64,000 bases of DNA from Vicia villosa (lineage: Eukaryota > Streptophyta > Magnoliopsida > Fabales > Fabaceae). Shown piece after piece: positions 46,739-57,662 of this stretch. The stretch covers positions 434,001 through 498,000 of the forward strand of contig NW_026705008.1 of NCBI RefSeq assembly GCF_029867415.1. Direction: 5' to 3'. The translations under genes were made by a program, and so were the position numbers. The notes under the pieces were generated by a model. That model was not told the origin of the DNA. It ran no database searches and saw only the letters and a list, made by a program, of their open reading frames with translations. The first letter of the stretch is position 1. The number at the start of each line of letters is the position of its first letter.

Positions 46739-49009
46739 GCTATAACACTTCAGTAAGATAGACGACACGAATTCAGAACCATTTTATGCTTGTAAACACA
46801 CTTGTATCAACTTGAAATTTTCAAGGAAATTTAAAATTCGAATTTTAATTTCCAGCTTGTTTTAACACAAACTAAGTACTCAAACACATTCCCTGACCCT
46901 CACTAAACGTAACCAGATCAATTGCAAGTCTTGAAACTCACTGAATCAAGCACTACAGGTCACGATTTGTTCAAACAAAAATCAACTCGTATCTCATAAT
47001 ACATGCATGTTTAACAAGATGTAGACATATATTTGAGTTTAGTTTGATGTCCTGATCGTTTCTGGACATTTAATTAAGGTTTGGTTGAGTATTCACGAAG
47101 CTACCATTTTAGGGTTCATGATCTCAAAATTAGGGCTTTTTGAATAAGGCAAAATTACAGGTTCTAAGTGGTACCATTGAATTCGTATGGACTAGACGAA
47201 TCAAACCATGACCTCGCGCCAAATTTCTTTTGTGTCTAACCCCTATTTGTTATTTTCCAGGTTTAAGGTTCACCTATTACAGCGCTTTTCTTAAGAAAAC
47301 GCTGTTAAAAGAGGTGGCGAGAGGTTGAAGATGAAGACGTGGCCTCTCCCTATTGGCCAGAACGCGCGCGCGTGTTTTTTAAATTAATTTGTGATTCAGT
47401 GCTTTGCAGGTGTCACTTTTGCCATGCGTCTCAATATCTGAGCCATCTGATCTCATTAATCCTCAATCCAACGCATCAAAACATGCATCCTTACCATGGA
47501 CTTTATTTAATTACCACATCTGATTACTATCTTTATATTTTCTATTTTTATTTTTATTTCTTTATAAAATATATTAAAAATAGTTTTAAATATCCAAAAA
47601 ATACACAAAAAATATTTTTAGGCTTCTAAAATAATATTTTATTTTCTGATATAAAAACATTTTATTTTTCTTCATAATTTGAATATTTTACATAATTAAT
47701 TAGTGTATATTTATATATTTGCTATTTAATTATTTCAACCCATCAAAAAATCATAAAAAAAATTGTTCTTTATATTAAATATAGTTTATATATTATAGGC
47801 TAATTTTGTACATATTTAGAATAATTTTCTTTTTAAGTTTTAATTATTTGTGTAATTTATTTATATAATTATGTATTAATTAACTTAATAAATTTCAAAA
47901 ATTCCAAAAAAATTAGTTTTGTTTTAAAATTAATTGAAAAGCATTTTGAACATATTTTTAACTTAATTTTTAAGTTTAAATTTATTTTCATCTTTTTTCC
48001 TCATTTTAATTTAATTAATCATGCATTAATTATAATTAAAATCAATTATCAAAAAATCCAAAAACATTTCTTTATTTTTCTTGCAATTTAAATTCCTAGA
48101 TAAATGTATAGGTTGTCAAATTCATGTAAATAGCGTACTTTACATTTCCTGCACAATCGATGTAATAGCGTAGATTTACTTTCCGCATTTTACATTTCCG
48201 CATTTTAAATTCCAGTACATATAAAACTGCGTGTATGCCAAAGATAAAATTGAACTGTTAGATCACTAACTTCAAAGATAAAATACCTGAATCAAAACAC
48301 AACCACATTTGCACCTCTTAAGGTAATCCCTTTCTCATTCTTTTCAAAAAATCAAAATCAAATTCTACTATTTCGAATCGAACTTTTGTTTATATCCGGT
48401 GAAAGGATAGATTTTTAAAGGAAATAGGATAAAGACCTTATAACTCAAGGTAGACCTCCTAATTTGCTTGCTCAAATCAAAACAAACAAATCTCTCATAT
48501 ATCGTTGTTTTTTCAAAATAAAACTTTCAAAAAGACAATACTTTGTATATATCCAAACAAGGATCATTACGAAGTTAACGTTCTTTTTTCAAAAACATCT
48601 TTTGAAAGATAAAAACACTTTGTATACATCCGCACAAGGATCATTACAAAGTCAATTTACAAAGGTATTTGAAACCACATACGAGCATTTCAAAGCAATT
48701 GAAAACAAGTGAGCTAAGCAAATTAAAGAGCCCATGGATAACCATGGATACAAAGGGTGCTAACACCTTCCCTTTGTATAACCTACCCTCTTACCCAGAA
48801 TTTCTTAAAGGTCTTTTTTCTGTTTCTTTTATAAACCTTTCCTTAATTGGATAAAATAAAAGGTCGGTGGCGACTCTCTGATTTTCAAATACAAAAGCAG
48901 AAACAAAAAAGAGTGAGTTCGTGTATCTCTCCGCGAGAGGTATGGCAAAAACCGAGGGCGACATCATCAAAACTAAGAATATTGATTCAGAACAAATCTT
49001 GTTCTAACA

Positions 49010-49495
49010 CTATCTGCTATCAAAATCTAGCTAGGCCTTGTGCAGTGGTAATCCTTTTGCTTCTTTGTCATACTCGGTTAGCCACCAAAAACAGATTACT
49101 AAGGTTTGGTTTTGTTCATGATAACAAATGCAATTTCTGTGACCATGAAGAAACTTGCAGCCACTTGTTTTTTGAGTGTGCAGAGATGAAGAAAATCTGG
49201 ATTGCTATCCTTGAGTGGATTCAATGTCAGCATAATCCTAGCAATTGAGAAGGGGAGCTTCAATGGGCCCTTGGCATTTGTAAGGGTAAAGGTTGGAGGG
49301 CGAGAATGTTCAAATTGACTTTTACTGAGACGGTTTATGGGGTGTGGTACCATAGAAACATAGTTTCTCTTGGAAATAGAAGTGACACCTCCACATTATT
49401 AACGAGATTATTGAGAAAATTGTTTATAGAGGCTGGTATTGTAAGGTTTTAAAACCTCACATTGCTGCTCTTAGGATAGTTTAATCTTTGTTATA
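49010..49495 (+). pseudogene. L1-type LINE ORF2, C-terminal segment (zf-RVT)
   Basis: It resumes the frame cut at 36557 (PWSA-I-CYQNLARPCAV). The zf-RVT domain follows: RLATKNRLLRFGFVHDNKCN with Cys/His at CNFCDHEETCSHLFFEC near 49130-49180. A TGA at 49246 breaks the frame, after which ELQWALGICKGKGWRARMFK and VYGVWYHRNIVSL remain readable. The 3' end comes just after AGGATAGTTTAATC. Confidence 0.9.
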
Positions 49496-49640
49496 TATTT
49501 ATTTATTTATAATTTTTATTTAAATTTTTTATTAATTTATTATATTTATTTAATTATTTAAAAAATATAATTATATCTAATTATTAAGATTTTTTATGTT
49601 TGATCAAAATACAACTATTAAAACTTGAGTTTATAATTAT
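49490..49640 (+). repeat. Right copy of the direct repeat flanking the LINE
   Basis: It matches 34096-34220 in order, with substitutions and small indels, including ATTATATCTAATTATTA and TATGTTTGATCAAA. A very long target duplication is the simplest reading. Confidence 0.75.
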
Positions 49641-49644
49641 ATAT

Positions 49645-49775
49645 TTAAAAATAAATTAATGCCAACTCACATTTAACAATACCAAATAATAAAATTTATT
49701 TTTATGTTAATATATCCAAACATAAATAAATTAATGTCAACTCACATTTAACAACAACAAAAAAAAACCAATTTT
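49645..49775 (+). repeat. Short direct repeat
   Basis: AAATAAATTAATG(C/T)CAACTC followed by ACATTTAACAA occurs near 49650 and 49725, about 75 bp apart. Confidence 0.75.
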
Positions 49776-49786
49776 ATAAAATTTAA

Positions 49787-49985
49787 TTGGACAAAACTTA
49801 TGTACAATTTTTTAGGGGTGATTCTTACTATTTTCTAATGAAAATATAACAAATGTATAATTTTCTCTTATACGTACGTAAATTTCTCTTTTTCACTCAC
49901 TAAATCATATTTACGCATATTTGTCATACTTTTACTGAAAAAATAGTAAGAATCACACCTAAAGAATTGTATAAGTTTTGTCCAA
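49787..49985. mobile_element. Foldback MITE, 199 bp
   Basis: Termini TTGGACAAAACTTATGTACA and its near-complement ending GTTTTGTCCAA extend through AATTTTTTAGGGGTGATTCT / AGAATCACACCTAAAGAATT. TTTAA lies on both sides (49782-49786 and 49986-49990), a probable target duplication. No coding capacity. Confidence 0.88.
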
Positions 49986-49990
49986 TTTAA

Positions 49991-51187
49991 TTCTATCATA
50001 ATAAGCAATTCTTGCCGACATATAACCAAACATTTGCTTAACACTTATTAACACTTAAACCAAAGTAGATGATTATCAAACTCCATGAATATATTGCCAT
50101 AAATAGTACTCTTTAAAGCCTCATGCCATGCATTATATATGTACAGTTGGGACCATATATAGTTGTTTTTTGTCTTCCTATTTGCACTCTTAATGAGATT
50201 TGGCCTCATATTGGTCCTTCATTCCACCAAACAATCATAAATAGTTTAGTGTTGGATAACTTATCTTGCTAATCACTCACTAATGGTAGATAAATGAAAT
50301 TATAATCATATTAGCGTTAACGAGTCCACTTCTTTCAAATATTTCTAATAAATAAATTCAATTGCAAAGCATAATATTGAAATAAAAGTTCAAATTACAC
50401 ATTAAAAAGAGATAAAGTCTAATATTCACAGCAGTGTATACTCTCCAATTACTAGTATAAACAAAAATTCGTTTTATACAATTTATTAAATTATTGATGT
50501 ATTTAATTTCTATATAAACCGTTAAACAAGTTTGCTATTAAAAGAATTATTTAATAATTTATTAAATAGTTTTGTGATTGTTAAATTGTGCACTCCTCCA
50601 ATGTTTATAACCAGTGTTAATGTTTTCTTTATGACAGAATTAGCAAGCATCTATCATTCCCATGTTGCTCATGGTAGTAAACACGTTAAAGAGGGGTGCT
50701 TTGAGGGTCAATTTTTAACTTTTAACTTTCTTCATCCACTAAAGAGGGGTGCTTTGAGGGTCAATTTTTATCCAAAATCACCCCTCTAAATTCTTTTTCT
50801 TTTCTTTCTCATTCAAATAAGTAACTTTACATATTTTTTATAATTTTTTCATAGTGATTTCGTTATCTTAATTTGACGTTGTGTTGGTCGTCGTCTTATT
50901 GTGGCGTTATTTTGGTGTGGAGTTTATTCGATTCAAATTAATAGATTAATTTCGACTAAGTGCATATTCAATCAATAACTTTGACGTCGTTAACGCTACA
51001 GACTTGAAGACATGGATATTTCGAACATTTCAATTTTTTTTCATATTTATAGGTTTTATAATATTTGTAAGTATTTTGCCGCTATACGTAATTAATGTGG
51101 TCACTGTGAATTTGTTCACAAATTTATCCTTTTTAGTTATAGTAATTTTTAATTTATATTATTCGATGTATTCGATCAATTAAATGA
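49991..51187. other. AT-rich spacer, no genes
   Basis: It includes a ~50-bp duplication near 50690-50770 (GAGGGGTGCTTTGAGGGTCA twice), whose complement-like tail CACCCCTC follows at 50780. The open frame at 50532-50789 crosses that repeat and is rejected. Confidence 0.5.
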
Positions 51188-51224
51188 ATGAATGTCGTTT
51201 TTAATTTTAAAAAACGACATTCAT
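51188..51224. repeat. Perfect 15-bp stem hairpin
   Basis: ATGAATGTCGTTTTT (51188-51202) pairs fully with AAAAACGACATTCAT (51210-51224) across a 7-nt loop. There is no T-run or GC-rich stem of the bacterial terminator type, and the setting is eukaryotic; it may be a MITE core. Confidence 0.85.
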
Positions 51225-51463
51225 ATCTGCACCTCATATAGGGGGCGGTTTAGAACTACTTCTACTTAATCCAGCATTACGTTTAAATCACCGGTCAATC
51301 ATAATTTTATTCTAGTTTTTTTAAAATAACCAATAAAAAACAAAAAGTACTTATTTTGAAAATTTTTTTGGGGTTGAATTCTCTAATTCTTTTTTAATAA
51401 GAGCAAGTGCATAAAAATTTTCATTCAAATATTTATGGATTTTCACTTATAACAAAAAGTCAT

Positions 51464-51634
51464 GCTAACGAGTGCTATCAGGACACTCTTTAAAGATGCT
51501 AAATAAAGAAAATAATTTTTATAGAAGTTAACCTTTTAATTTCTAATACATTTTCAATACATTGAATACATGCAATTTAAAAAAAAACTTACTATTTTAA
51601 TCACTTAAAGAGTGTTTCAAGGGCACTCGTTAGA
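51464..51634. mobile_element. MITE with ~30-bp terminal inverted repeats
   Basis: The left end GCTAACGAGTGCTATCAGGA then CACTCTTTAA is the imperfect complement of the right end TTAAAGAGTGTTTCAAGGGC then ACTCGTTAGA. Length ~171 bp. A 9-bp duplication was looked for and not convincing. Confidence 0.75.
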
Positions 51635-53419
51635 ATTTTCTTATAAAAAAATCATCATTTAACGGCTGAGATTTCACTTAAAAAAGAATTATCATAAATA
51701 TCTTTTAAACAAATAAATTTTGACATTAAATACCATATATTCTGATCGCATCACGTAGGATATGTATTTATACTATATTGAATGTCTAAATTTTGCGTCC
51801 AAATATGAGTGCTAAATAATTATAGTTCTTTGTAAAAATATTTTATTCATTCAAAAATAATTTACTCATTTTAAAATAATTGACTAATTTCTTTCTTTCT
51901 TTTTAAAAAAAAAAACTTGTCTCAAGTGAATGATCTCTTTAAATTTTCCCTAAAATATAAATTTTTTTAATTGATTTTCTAATTAATACTACTTATTAAT
52001 TTTATAGCTCTTTAAATCATTTGAAAATTTCAAATATGTCTCTTAACAAAAAATTATAATAAAATTTTCTATCAAAAAATTATAATCAGATTCTTAAACT
52101 ATTTTTTTTATCAATTAAATTATGTGGCTAGTGTTAGTCAAACAAAATCAACATTGATATTACATATTATATTTAATTAATAGATTTTTAAACTAATTGT
52201 AATTTGTAAATAGGTTTCTATAAACTAAAAAAATTAAATCCTTAAATTATTTTTTCTTTCAATTAAAGTCTTCCATTATTATTATTTCCCTTTAATGCAG
52301 CTCTCAATGTATTCATAAACAAAACCACTCAACTAAATTAATGGAGAAAAAAACTTCAAACCACTACTAGCCATAATCAATTTTCCATAACTTTCTATAA
52401 ACTCAACCACTTTAGATACTTTTTTGGATTGAACATATCAACAACAAAAAAACCTAGACGATGGAGAGTTTGAATTATCACTTGTTAGGTGTAACTTTCA
52501 TGCTGTTATTATTATGTTAGGTAGAGCATATAAGAGGGGTGGTGAATGCATAGAGGTTGATAACAGAGCCTAATTTCATGAATCAAATTGTAGACGAGTA
52601 AAAAAGGTATTCCAGTTAAAAATGGCAATTCAAACACAGAGCTCTGTGAAACTTATTTCAAATGTATACTTTTGGTGATACTGGTAGTAAATGAGTGATG
52701 ACATGTGTAAAGTAGTAGATGCTGGGTTAATTTTCTGGTGTAACTTTTTTGCAGGAAGATGCAGATTTGTACAGTGGTTCTGCTTTGAATTCAAACATTG
52801 CCAAAGCTGCTCCATGTGCCTCTAAAAGTTTTCTAATATATTAATAAGGCGTCCGTCTATCCACTTTTTTAATGCGCGCTTGAGAAAATATAAATAATAT
52901 TTTTTATTTAAATTTAATTTCTTTTTATAAAAAAAACATCATGTGGAACCTAATTGTAGAGAGTTATGAGAAAGTTAATAATAATAGTTTAATTAAAAAT
53001 TATTATGTAAATTATACAATAAAATAAAGATAAAAATGGTAGAAAAATAGGCTACACCAAAATAAAGTATTTCCTTTATATATATGTTATATATTATTTA
53101 TTTTTATGTTTGGCTATTACAGCACATTAAAAATTCTTAAACATGACGAAACAATTGTGTTCGGCTATAGTTTACTGGCCAAATGGCTCAATAAGACTGG
53201 CCTAATACGGGAGACTGATTCCATACTACCGCGTTTAAAATTGGCAAACAGGTAGACTCTCACCATGAAGACGCACACCAAATACAAGTCACTTGTTCAT
53301 TTTAAGTTGAAGGATTCAATCCAATGACCTTCCGCAATTCATCCAGAAGCAGTTTCAACCGCCAAGGCCTCGACCATATATAAATTCGTTTCCACACCAT
53401 AAAAGGTACAATTTCCATT
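51635..53419. other. AT-rich spacer, no confident genes
   Basis: Mostly A/T homopolymer-rich DNA. From about 53240 weak gypsy similarity begins (reading toward the protease region). I see nothing supported in 51635-53200. Confidence 0.45.
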
Positions 53420-55345
53420 CACGCTTTTAACTTACAAGGGATGTGAGGATGGTAGACATACGATTTTTGGTGGTTTCCTATGAAAGCGTCTACAATTATA
53501 TCTTGGAAACACCCTTCTTCCTGGGTCTTGACACTGTTACCTCTACCATCCACTTAAATATGAAATACCATAACACTTATGATGAGTTGATACCCTCCTC
53601 TCCCCCAAGTTGATTTAGCAAGAGCCATTATAATACATGAAATGTCGGTAGCTTCAACTACAACAACCCTCTGGGGAGAGCGGAAGGCGAGAAAGGTCAA
53701 ACTTTCCAATCAGAATCAATTGGGCAAGAACAACCTAGACGACTAGCACGACCTCCAGATTAAAGCAAAAATGAAAATTCAAAGGCCAATCCCCTGATAG
53801 GGATTTCATAATCGTATAGCTCAACAAAAAGAGAGACCTTCTGAAGTGCCTCAAAGCCAATATTGATCTCTTCGTCATCTCCCCATATGAAATGTCATGC
53901 ATCGACCCCGTTGTAGTTTGCAATGAGTTAAACACCGATCCCTTAGTCTAGTATGTAGCCCAAAGGAGAATCCCCCATAAAAAGGCTAAGGATACTAGGA
54001 ACATCGTTAGAGGAATCCTTAAAGATAATTTTATTTCAGAGATAAGGTACAGCAAGTGGCTAACCAATGTCGTCCAGGTTAAGAAAGCGTCAGCAAAATG
54101 GATGATGTTTGTCGATTACACAAACCTTAACAAAGCATGCCCTAAAGATTTATAACTATTTTCCAGCATTGATAAGGTGGTGGATAATTCGACCAAATAC
54201 AAGTTGTTGTCATTTATGGACGCGTATTTCAGGTACAATCAAATTCCCAAGCACATAGTAGATAACGACCAACCACCTTAATTAATTAGCATGAAACTAT
54301 TGACGCAACATCATGCCCTTCATAAGATGGTGGTGTGACGTATCAAAGAATGATGAACAAGGTCTTTGAAGGAGAAATTTGTGAAATGCTAAAATATAAC
54401 ATGGACGATATGATTGTCAAGTCCAGGGAGGAAAAATTGCACAATAACCATCTCACTAGTGTGTTCAATCATGTTAGGAAATATAACATGAGGCTAAACC
54501 TAGAAAAATGTACCTTCGTTGTTATGGCCGATAAGTTCTTGGGATTCTATTTGACACAGAGAGGTATCAAAGCCAGCTTTCAAAAGTGCGACAAGGTCGT
54601 CAAGATGGAGACTCCGACCATAAAGAAGAAGATAATGAAACTAAACAAAATTCTCACATTCCTGAGAAGATTCCTTTCAAGATTAACCCAGAATTTAATA
54701 TGCCTTCACATTACTGAAAAATCCCCTTTCAACTCCCTCTAGTCTTATTGTGAGCGCTAACTAGAGAAACTTTATTGCTTTATCTTGTTGTGTCGGTCAA
54801 GGTGGTAAGTGAAGTCCTGATCAGAGAAGTAGGAAATACACATATATTGGTATATTTATGAAAAGAACTAGCCAGTTCTGTTATGCGTTATCATAAGATA
54901 GAGAAAATCACTTTGGCCTTAATAACAACCTCAAAAAAGCTGCAAAGTTACTTCTTAGCATACTCCATAATATTTATGACGGACCAACCTCTAAAGAATG
55001 TGCTCCATGAGTAAAATCTGGCAAGATGGAAGACAAAGTGGTCGATCGAGATATCAGAGTTCAATATTTCTTTCGAACTAATATAATCACTTAAAGCTCA
55101 AGTCTTTATTAATTTCATTATAGAAATTATATCAATCATAGTTGAACCTTGGATGAAGTGGATTGTATGTATAGACGGATTGTAGAACATTAGACACTAC
55201 TACAAAATGCGCATACAACAATGCCCAAGTCACCACGGTTCTTCCAAACACTGCGGTGACATCTATAAATTAAGGCGCTAACATTTTTTTATTAAAAAAA
55301 TGTTAGGATATAATAACGGTTCTTCTATAAATAGTGGTGATACAA

Positions 55346-55403
55346 TCAAGCTTTCATGGATTCGAACCTCATCGCCAAGCTTTCATGGATTCGAACCTCA
55401 TCG
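55346..55403. repeat. 29-bp tandem duplication inside the CACTA end
   Basis: CAAGCTTTCATGGATTCGAA + CCTCATCGC occurs twice without a gap. Each copy holds a B-box-like GGTTCGAATCC on the minus strand. Confidence 0.9.
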
Positions 55404-56055
55404 CCCTCAAATATTTTATTCCTTTAACGTAATGGCGCGCCTTTGCTATTTTACCTTAAGCTTTTACTACGGTTGTTTCTTTCAACCATTGTGAAATACT
55501 TTTCGCTTAATAAAAACATAACAGACAATTTATTTCGTTCATAACACAAAATGGTGCCTTTGCAGACAAGACGACGACGATAGTAAAATCTTTATCCTCT
55601 TCAACTTATGGTACATTACCATTATGTGTTTGTTGTTTATTTCTTGTTCTCTCTTGCTGTGTAATGGTACTGCTTTCTGAAAGTTCTTTGCTAGGGTTTA
55701 TTTTTTTAGCATTATAAAATAATGACATTGTGATGTGTATTGGATTGTTCTTATTCATATTTTGTGACAATAACTTTGTGTAGTTACAAACTCATTATTA
55801 GGTTGTTTTAGGTTTTGGTGTTGTTAAAGGAAGTAAATGGCAATAGACACCAAGAGACAAGACATGCCAAGAGTTTTTTGGTTTTATTCAGATTTAGTAG
55901 CATAGGATGAAACCTGGTAGATTAATCATATAAGAAACCTTAATCATATAAGAAATCCCTATATTATATGTAATCATAAGCTCAAAAATAAGAAATCATA
56001 GAATAAAAATTTCTTTAAATTAACTTACAAAAAGTTTGACCAAGTAATTTTTTTA

Positions 56056-56346
56056 TTAATCATATCTAAATTCTTTGGCTGAGAGAAAGTTTGACCAAGT
56101 ATAATTTACTTCCTCATCATCAGAATTGATGATGACTGGCCTTTTCACCATTCTTCTTCTTGATCTCCTCTTCCTGAGAACTCTCCTGGGTCTCAAAGGT
56201 TCGGTAGTAGGTTCTCTTTCAACATCTTGGACCTCTACAACTACATCAACTTTTGTTCTCTCAGCATTGGATGAAGTACTCATTTTGTGTTTCGGTTGTT
56301 CCTCTTCTCTGATTTCTTTGGATGGAGTTTCAGCATAAGTACTCAT
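56056..56346 (-). CDS. Unrecognised 96-codon open frame inside the CACTA element
   Basis: A hydrophilic product: acidic/Ser/Glu-rich N-terminal half, a strongly basic run (RPRRVLRKRRSRRRMVKRP, residues ~52-70), then INSDDEEVNYTW. Such composition could be a captured gene fragment or a regulatory/nuclear protein piece. I recognise no domain, no conserved catalytic residue and no signal peptide. It sits mid-element without a visible promoter. A second overlapping plus-strand frame is its shadow. It could equally be a relic of the element's own accessory gene. Confidence 0.3.
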   Translation of the reverse strand: MSTYAETPSKEIREEEQPKHKMSTSSNAERTKVDVVVEVQDVEREPTTEPLRPRRVLRKRRSRRRMVKRPVIINSDDEEVNYTWSNFLSAKEFRYD

Positions 56347-56884
56347 TTTGATTCTTCTTTTTCTCTGATTTCTTTGGATGAATTTCTTTTTGTGTTTTGG
56401 TTTAAAGAGGTTTTTAGCTTTTATATTGGTTCTTCTGATTCCTCCTCTTCTCTGATCTTTGAAAGTCTAAAAGTCAAAATATTTGCACACATGTCAAGTT
56501 TCCTTCTAATTATTTCTTCTTTAAATCTCCATGTTTTCTTCTCTTGAAAGTTGGAAAGATCTTTTGGATGACTAGCTACCTCGAGCTATTGAATAATTAC
56601 ATCTCTTTGTCTTTTCAAATTTCTCTTTCCCTTCTTTGATATTCCTTCAACTCCTTATTATGCATAATTTAATGTAATGATGTGTACATTGTAGCTTGGT
56701 TGGTTCCTAATAGAATTGTGTCATTGATGTAATACAAATTTTGATATTCAATTCACAAATGGGTGTATATTTTTTAAAGTAGGGAAATCCTTTTTTAAAA
56801 ATAGCATATATTTTGACAACGGTTATAAAAACTAATTGTGGTTTCATATTGAATGAAAGAATAATATAAACTCCAAAATATCGC

Positions 56885-56960
56885 TGCTGAGAATCGAACC
56901 TGAGACCTTTAGGTCTATCACAAAGGTTGAGTTAACTAACCATTGTGATATCGCGCGTGT
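56885..56960 (-). other. tRNA-like segment near the right CACTA end
   Basis: On the minus strand an A-box-like TGGTTAGTTAAC is followed ~35 nt later by a consensus B box GGTTCGATTC. The acceptor and anticodon stems are not convincing. It may be a Pol III-type motif or a SINE scrap. Confidence 0.4.
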
Positions 56961-57662
56961 TTTCCAGTATACTACAATGGTCCTAGGACCGTGATTGTAA
57001 GTACTGCATTTACAGCAACTCTCTACATAACAACGTCAGGACCTGCATGATTAAATATTTGTTCCAACCGTTGTTAAATGCTTTTTTCTAGTTGTGAGAT
57101 GAAGCGACGTGGGGATCATTCTCGAAAGAAATGTGAGGTTGATGGTTGAAGTGTCTTTGAATTTTTTATTTCTTACCATTAAAAATCAATCAGAGTATGA
57201 AGCATTCATCACCAACCTCACATTGGAGTCGAGTATGGAAGTAAAGGAAATCAAATTAGGCATGAATTTACAATTGGTTGTCTCCCAAGTCAAAGAGGAA
57301 GCATATGCCAAATATAAATTGCTGTAGAAATATGCCAACCATTGCTTGATAAAAGAGACATTGGATAACTCATCATAGTTATATTGCACTTAGTGGTGGC
57401 CACGATTAACGATACCGTACCCCCTCATGGATAACAATGATAACAACTTATATGGAGACTGGGAGCTTACCAATTGATCTCACCGAGACCAACCACGTAA
57501 AAAGAACAATGTATTTGTATTAGGTCGTAGAAGAAAGCCTTTACAGGATAGGTTGTTCATTCCTTTGCTGAGATGTATGAAATAAGAGGTCGATGAATAT
57601 TTTCTTATGAAGTGCACGAAGGTATTGTTGATCAAGTGACTCCATACACGAGAGGAGTGTTG

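Larger units (their letters stand above)
44316..48963 (+). mobile_element. Ogre-like solo LTR, 4648 bp
   Basis: It starts TGTTATACCCCAAAATTTGC and ends CGAGGGCGACA, flanked by the 5-bp duplication TCATC (44311-44315 and 48964-48968). The 3' part has GGGTGCTAACACCTTCCCTT and GGTGGCGACTCTCTG, as in the outer LTR at 19264-19390. No internal region or second LTR is present. This is the product of LTR-LTR recombination after a full element inserted into unit 7. The short open frames within (44462-44863, 44919-45128, 48847-49248) are not genes. Confidence 0.9.
36558..49009 (-). repeat. Head-to-tail tandem array of copia-type LTRs (7 complete units plus a partial) within a LINE
   Basis: Unit starts are at 36685, 37781, 38876, 39972, 41067, 42163 and 43259, so the period is 1095-1096. 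On the minus strand each unit begins TGTTAGAACAAGATTTGTTC and ends TTAACTAAACTACA, i.e. TG...CA like an LTR. Every junction has exactly one extra base (A on plus). No PBS, gag-pol or polypurine tract lies between units. The array is flanked by CTATC at 36553-36557 and 49010-49014, and the LINE frame rejoins across it, so it arose from one insertion. The family assignment as a legume copia LTR is from memory. Confidence 0.9.
43259..49009 (-). repeat. LTR unit 7, split by a solo LTR
   Basis: Runs 43259-44315 and 48969-49009, together about 1098 bp. The inserted 44316-48963 is an Ogre-like solo LTR with its TCATC duplication. The open frame at 44052-44690 only exists because of that junction. 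Confidence 0.92.
55195..57096. mobile_element. CACTA (En/Spm-like) non-autonomous transposon, 1902 bp
   Basis: The left end CACTACTACAAAAT and the right end, read inward on the minus strand, CACAACTAGAAAAAA, are partly matched inverted termini. The 3-bp duplication AGA lies at 55192-55194 and 57097-57099. Removing it rejoins the gypsy RNase H frame (NIR...GIILE). No CACTA transposase is seen. Confidence 0.85.
53420..57655 (+). pseudogene. pol: Decayed Ty3-gypsy pol (protease, RT, RNase H, start of integrase), split by a CACTA element
   Basis: Readable blocks in order: end of an aspartic-protease region (FLVVSYESVYNYILETPF near 53465, then STIHLNMKYHNTYDEL); RT from about 53990 (ILKDNFISEIRYSKWLTNVV, FVDYTNLNKACPKD, LLSFMDAYFRYNQIP); RT second half 54335-54742 (TYQRMMNKVFEGEI, the YMDD-equivalent NMDDMIVKS, KYNMRLNLEKCTF, KFLGFYLTQRGI); RNase H from about 54780 to 55194 (RYHKIEKITLAL frame, TDQPLKNVL), resuming at 57100 (SEYEAFITNLTLESS, 57190-57235). 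Beyond 57430 an integrase-proximal piece (METGSLPIDLTETN, LYRIG) is just readable. Many stops and shifts. The order fits a Tat-like gypsy. No LTR is paired with it. Confidence 0.85.

Noticed and set aside
48847..49248. 133-codon open frame joining solo LTR and LINE
   Set aside because: Chimera: the first part is LTR tail and the second is LINE zf-RVT read across the array border.
51188..51224. Rho-independent terminator
   Set aside because: Eukaryotic context, AT-rich stem and no gene upstream; better read as a foldback fragment.
52480..52830. Possible plant gene exon
   Set aside because: No open frame of useful length, no splice pattern and no recognised motif.
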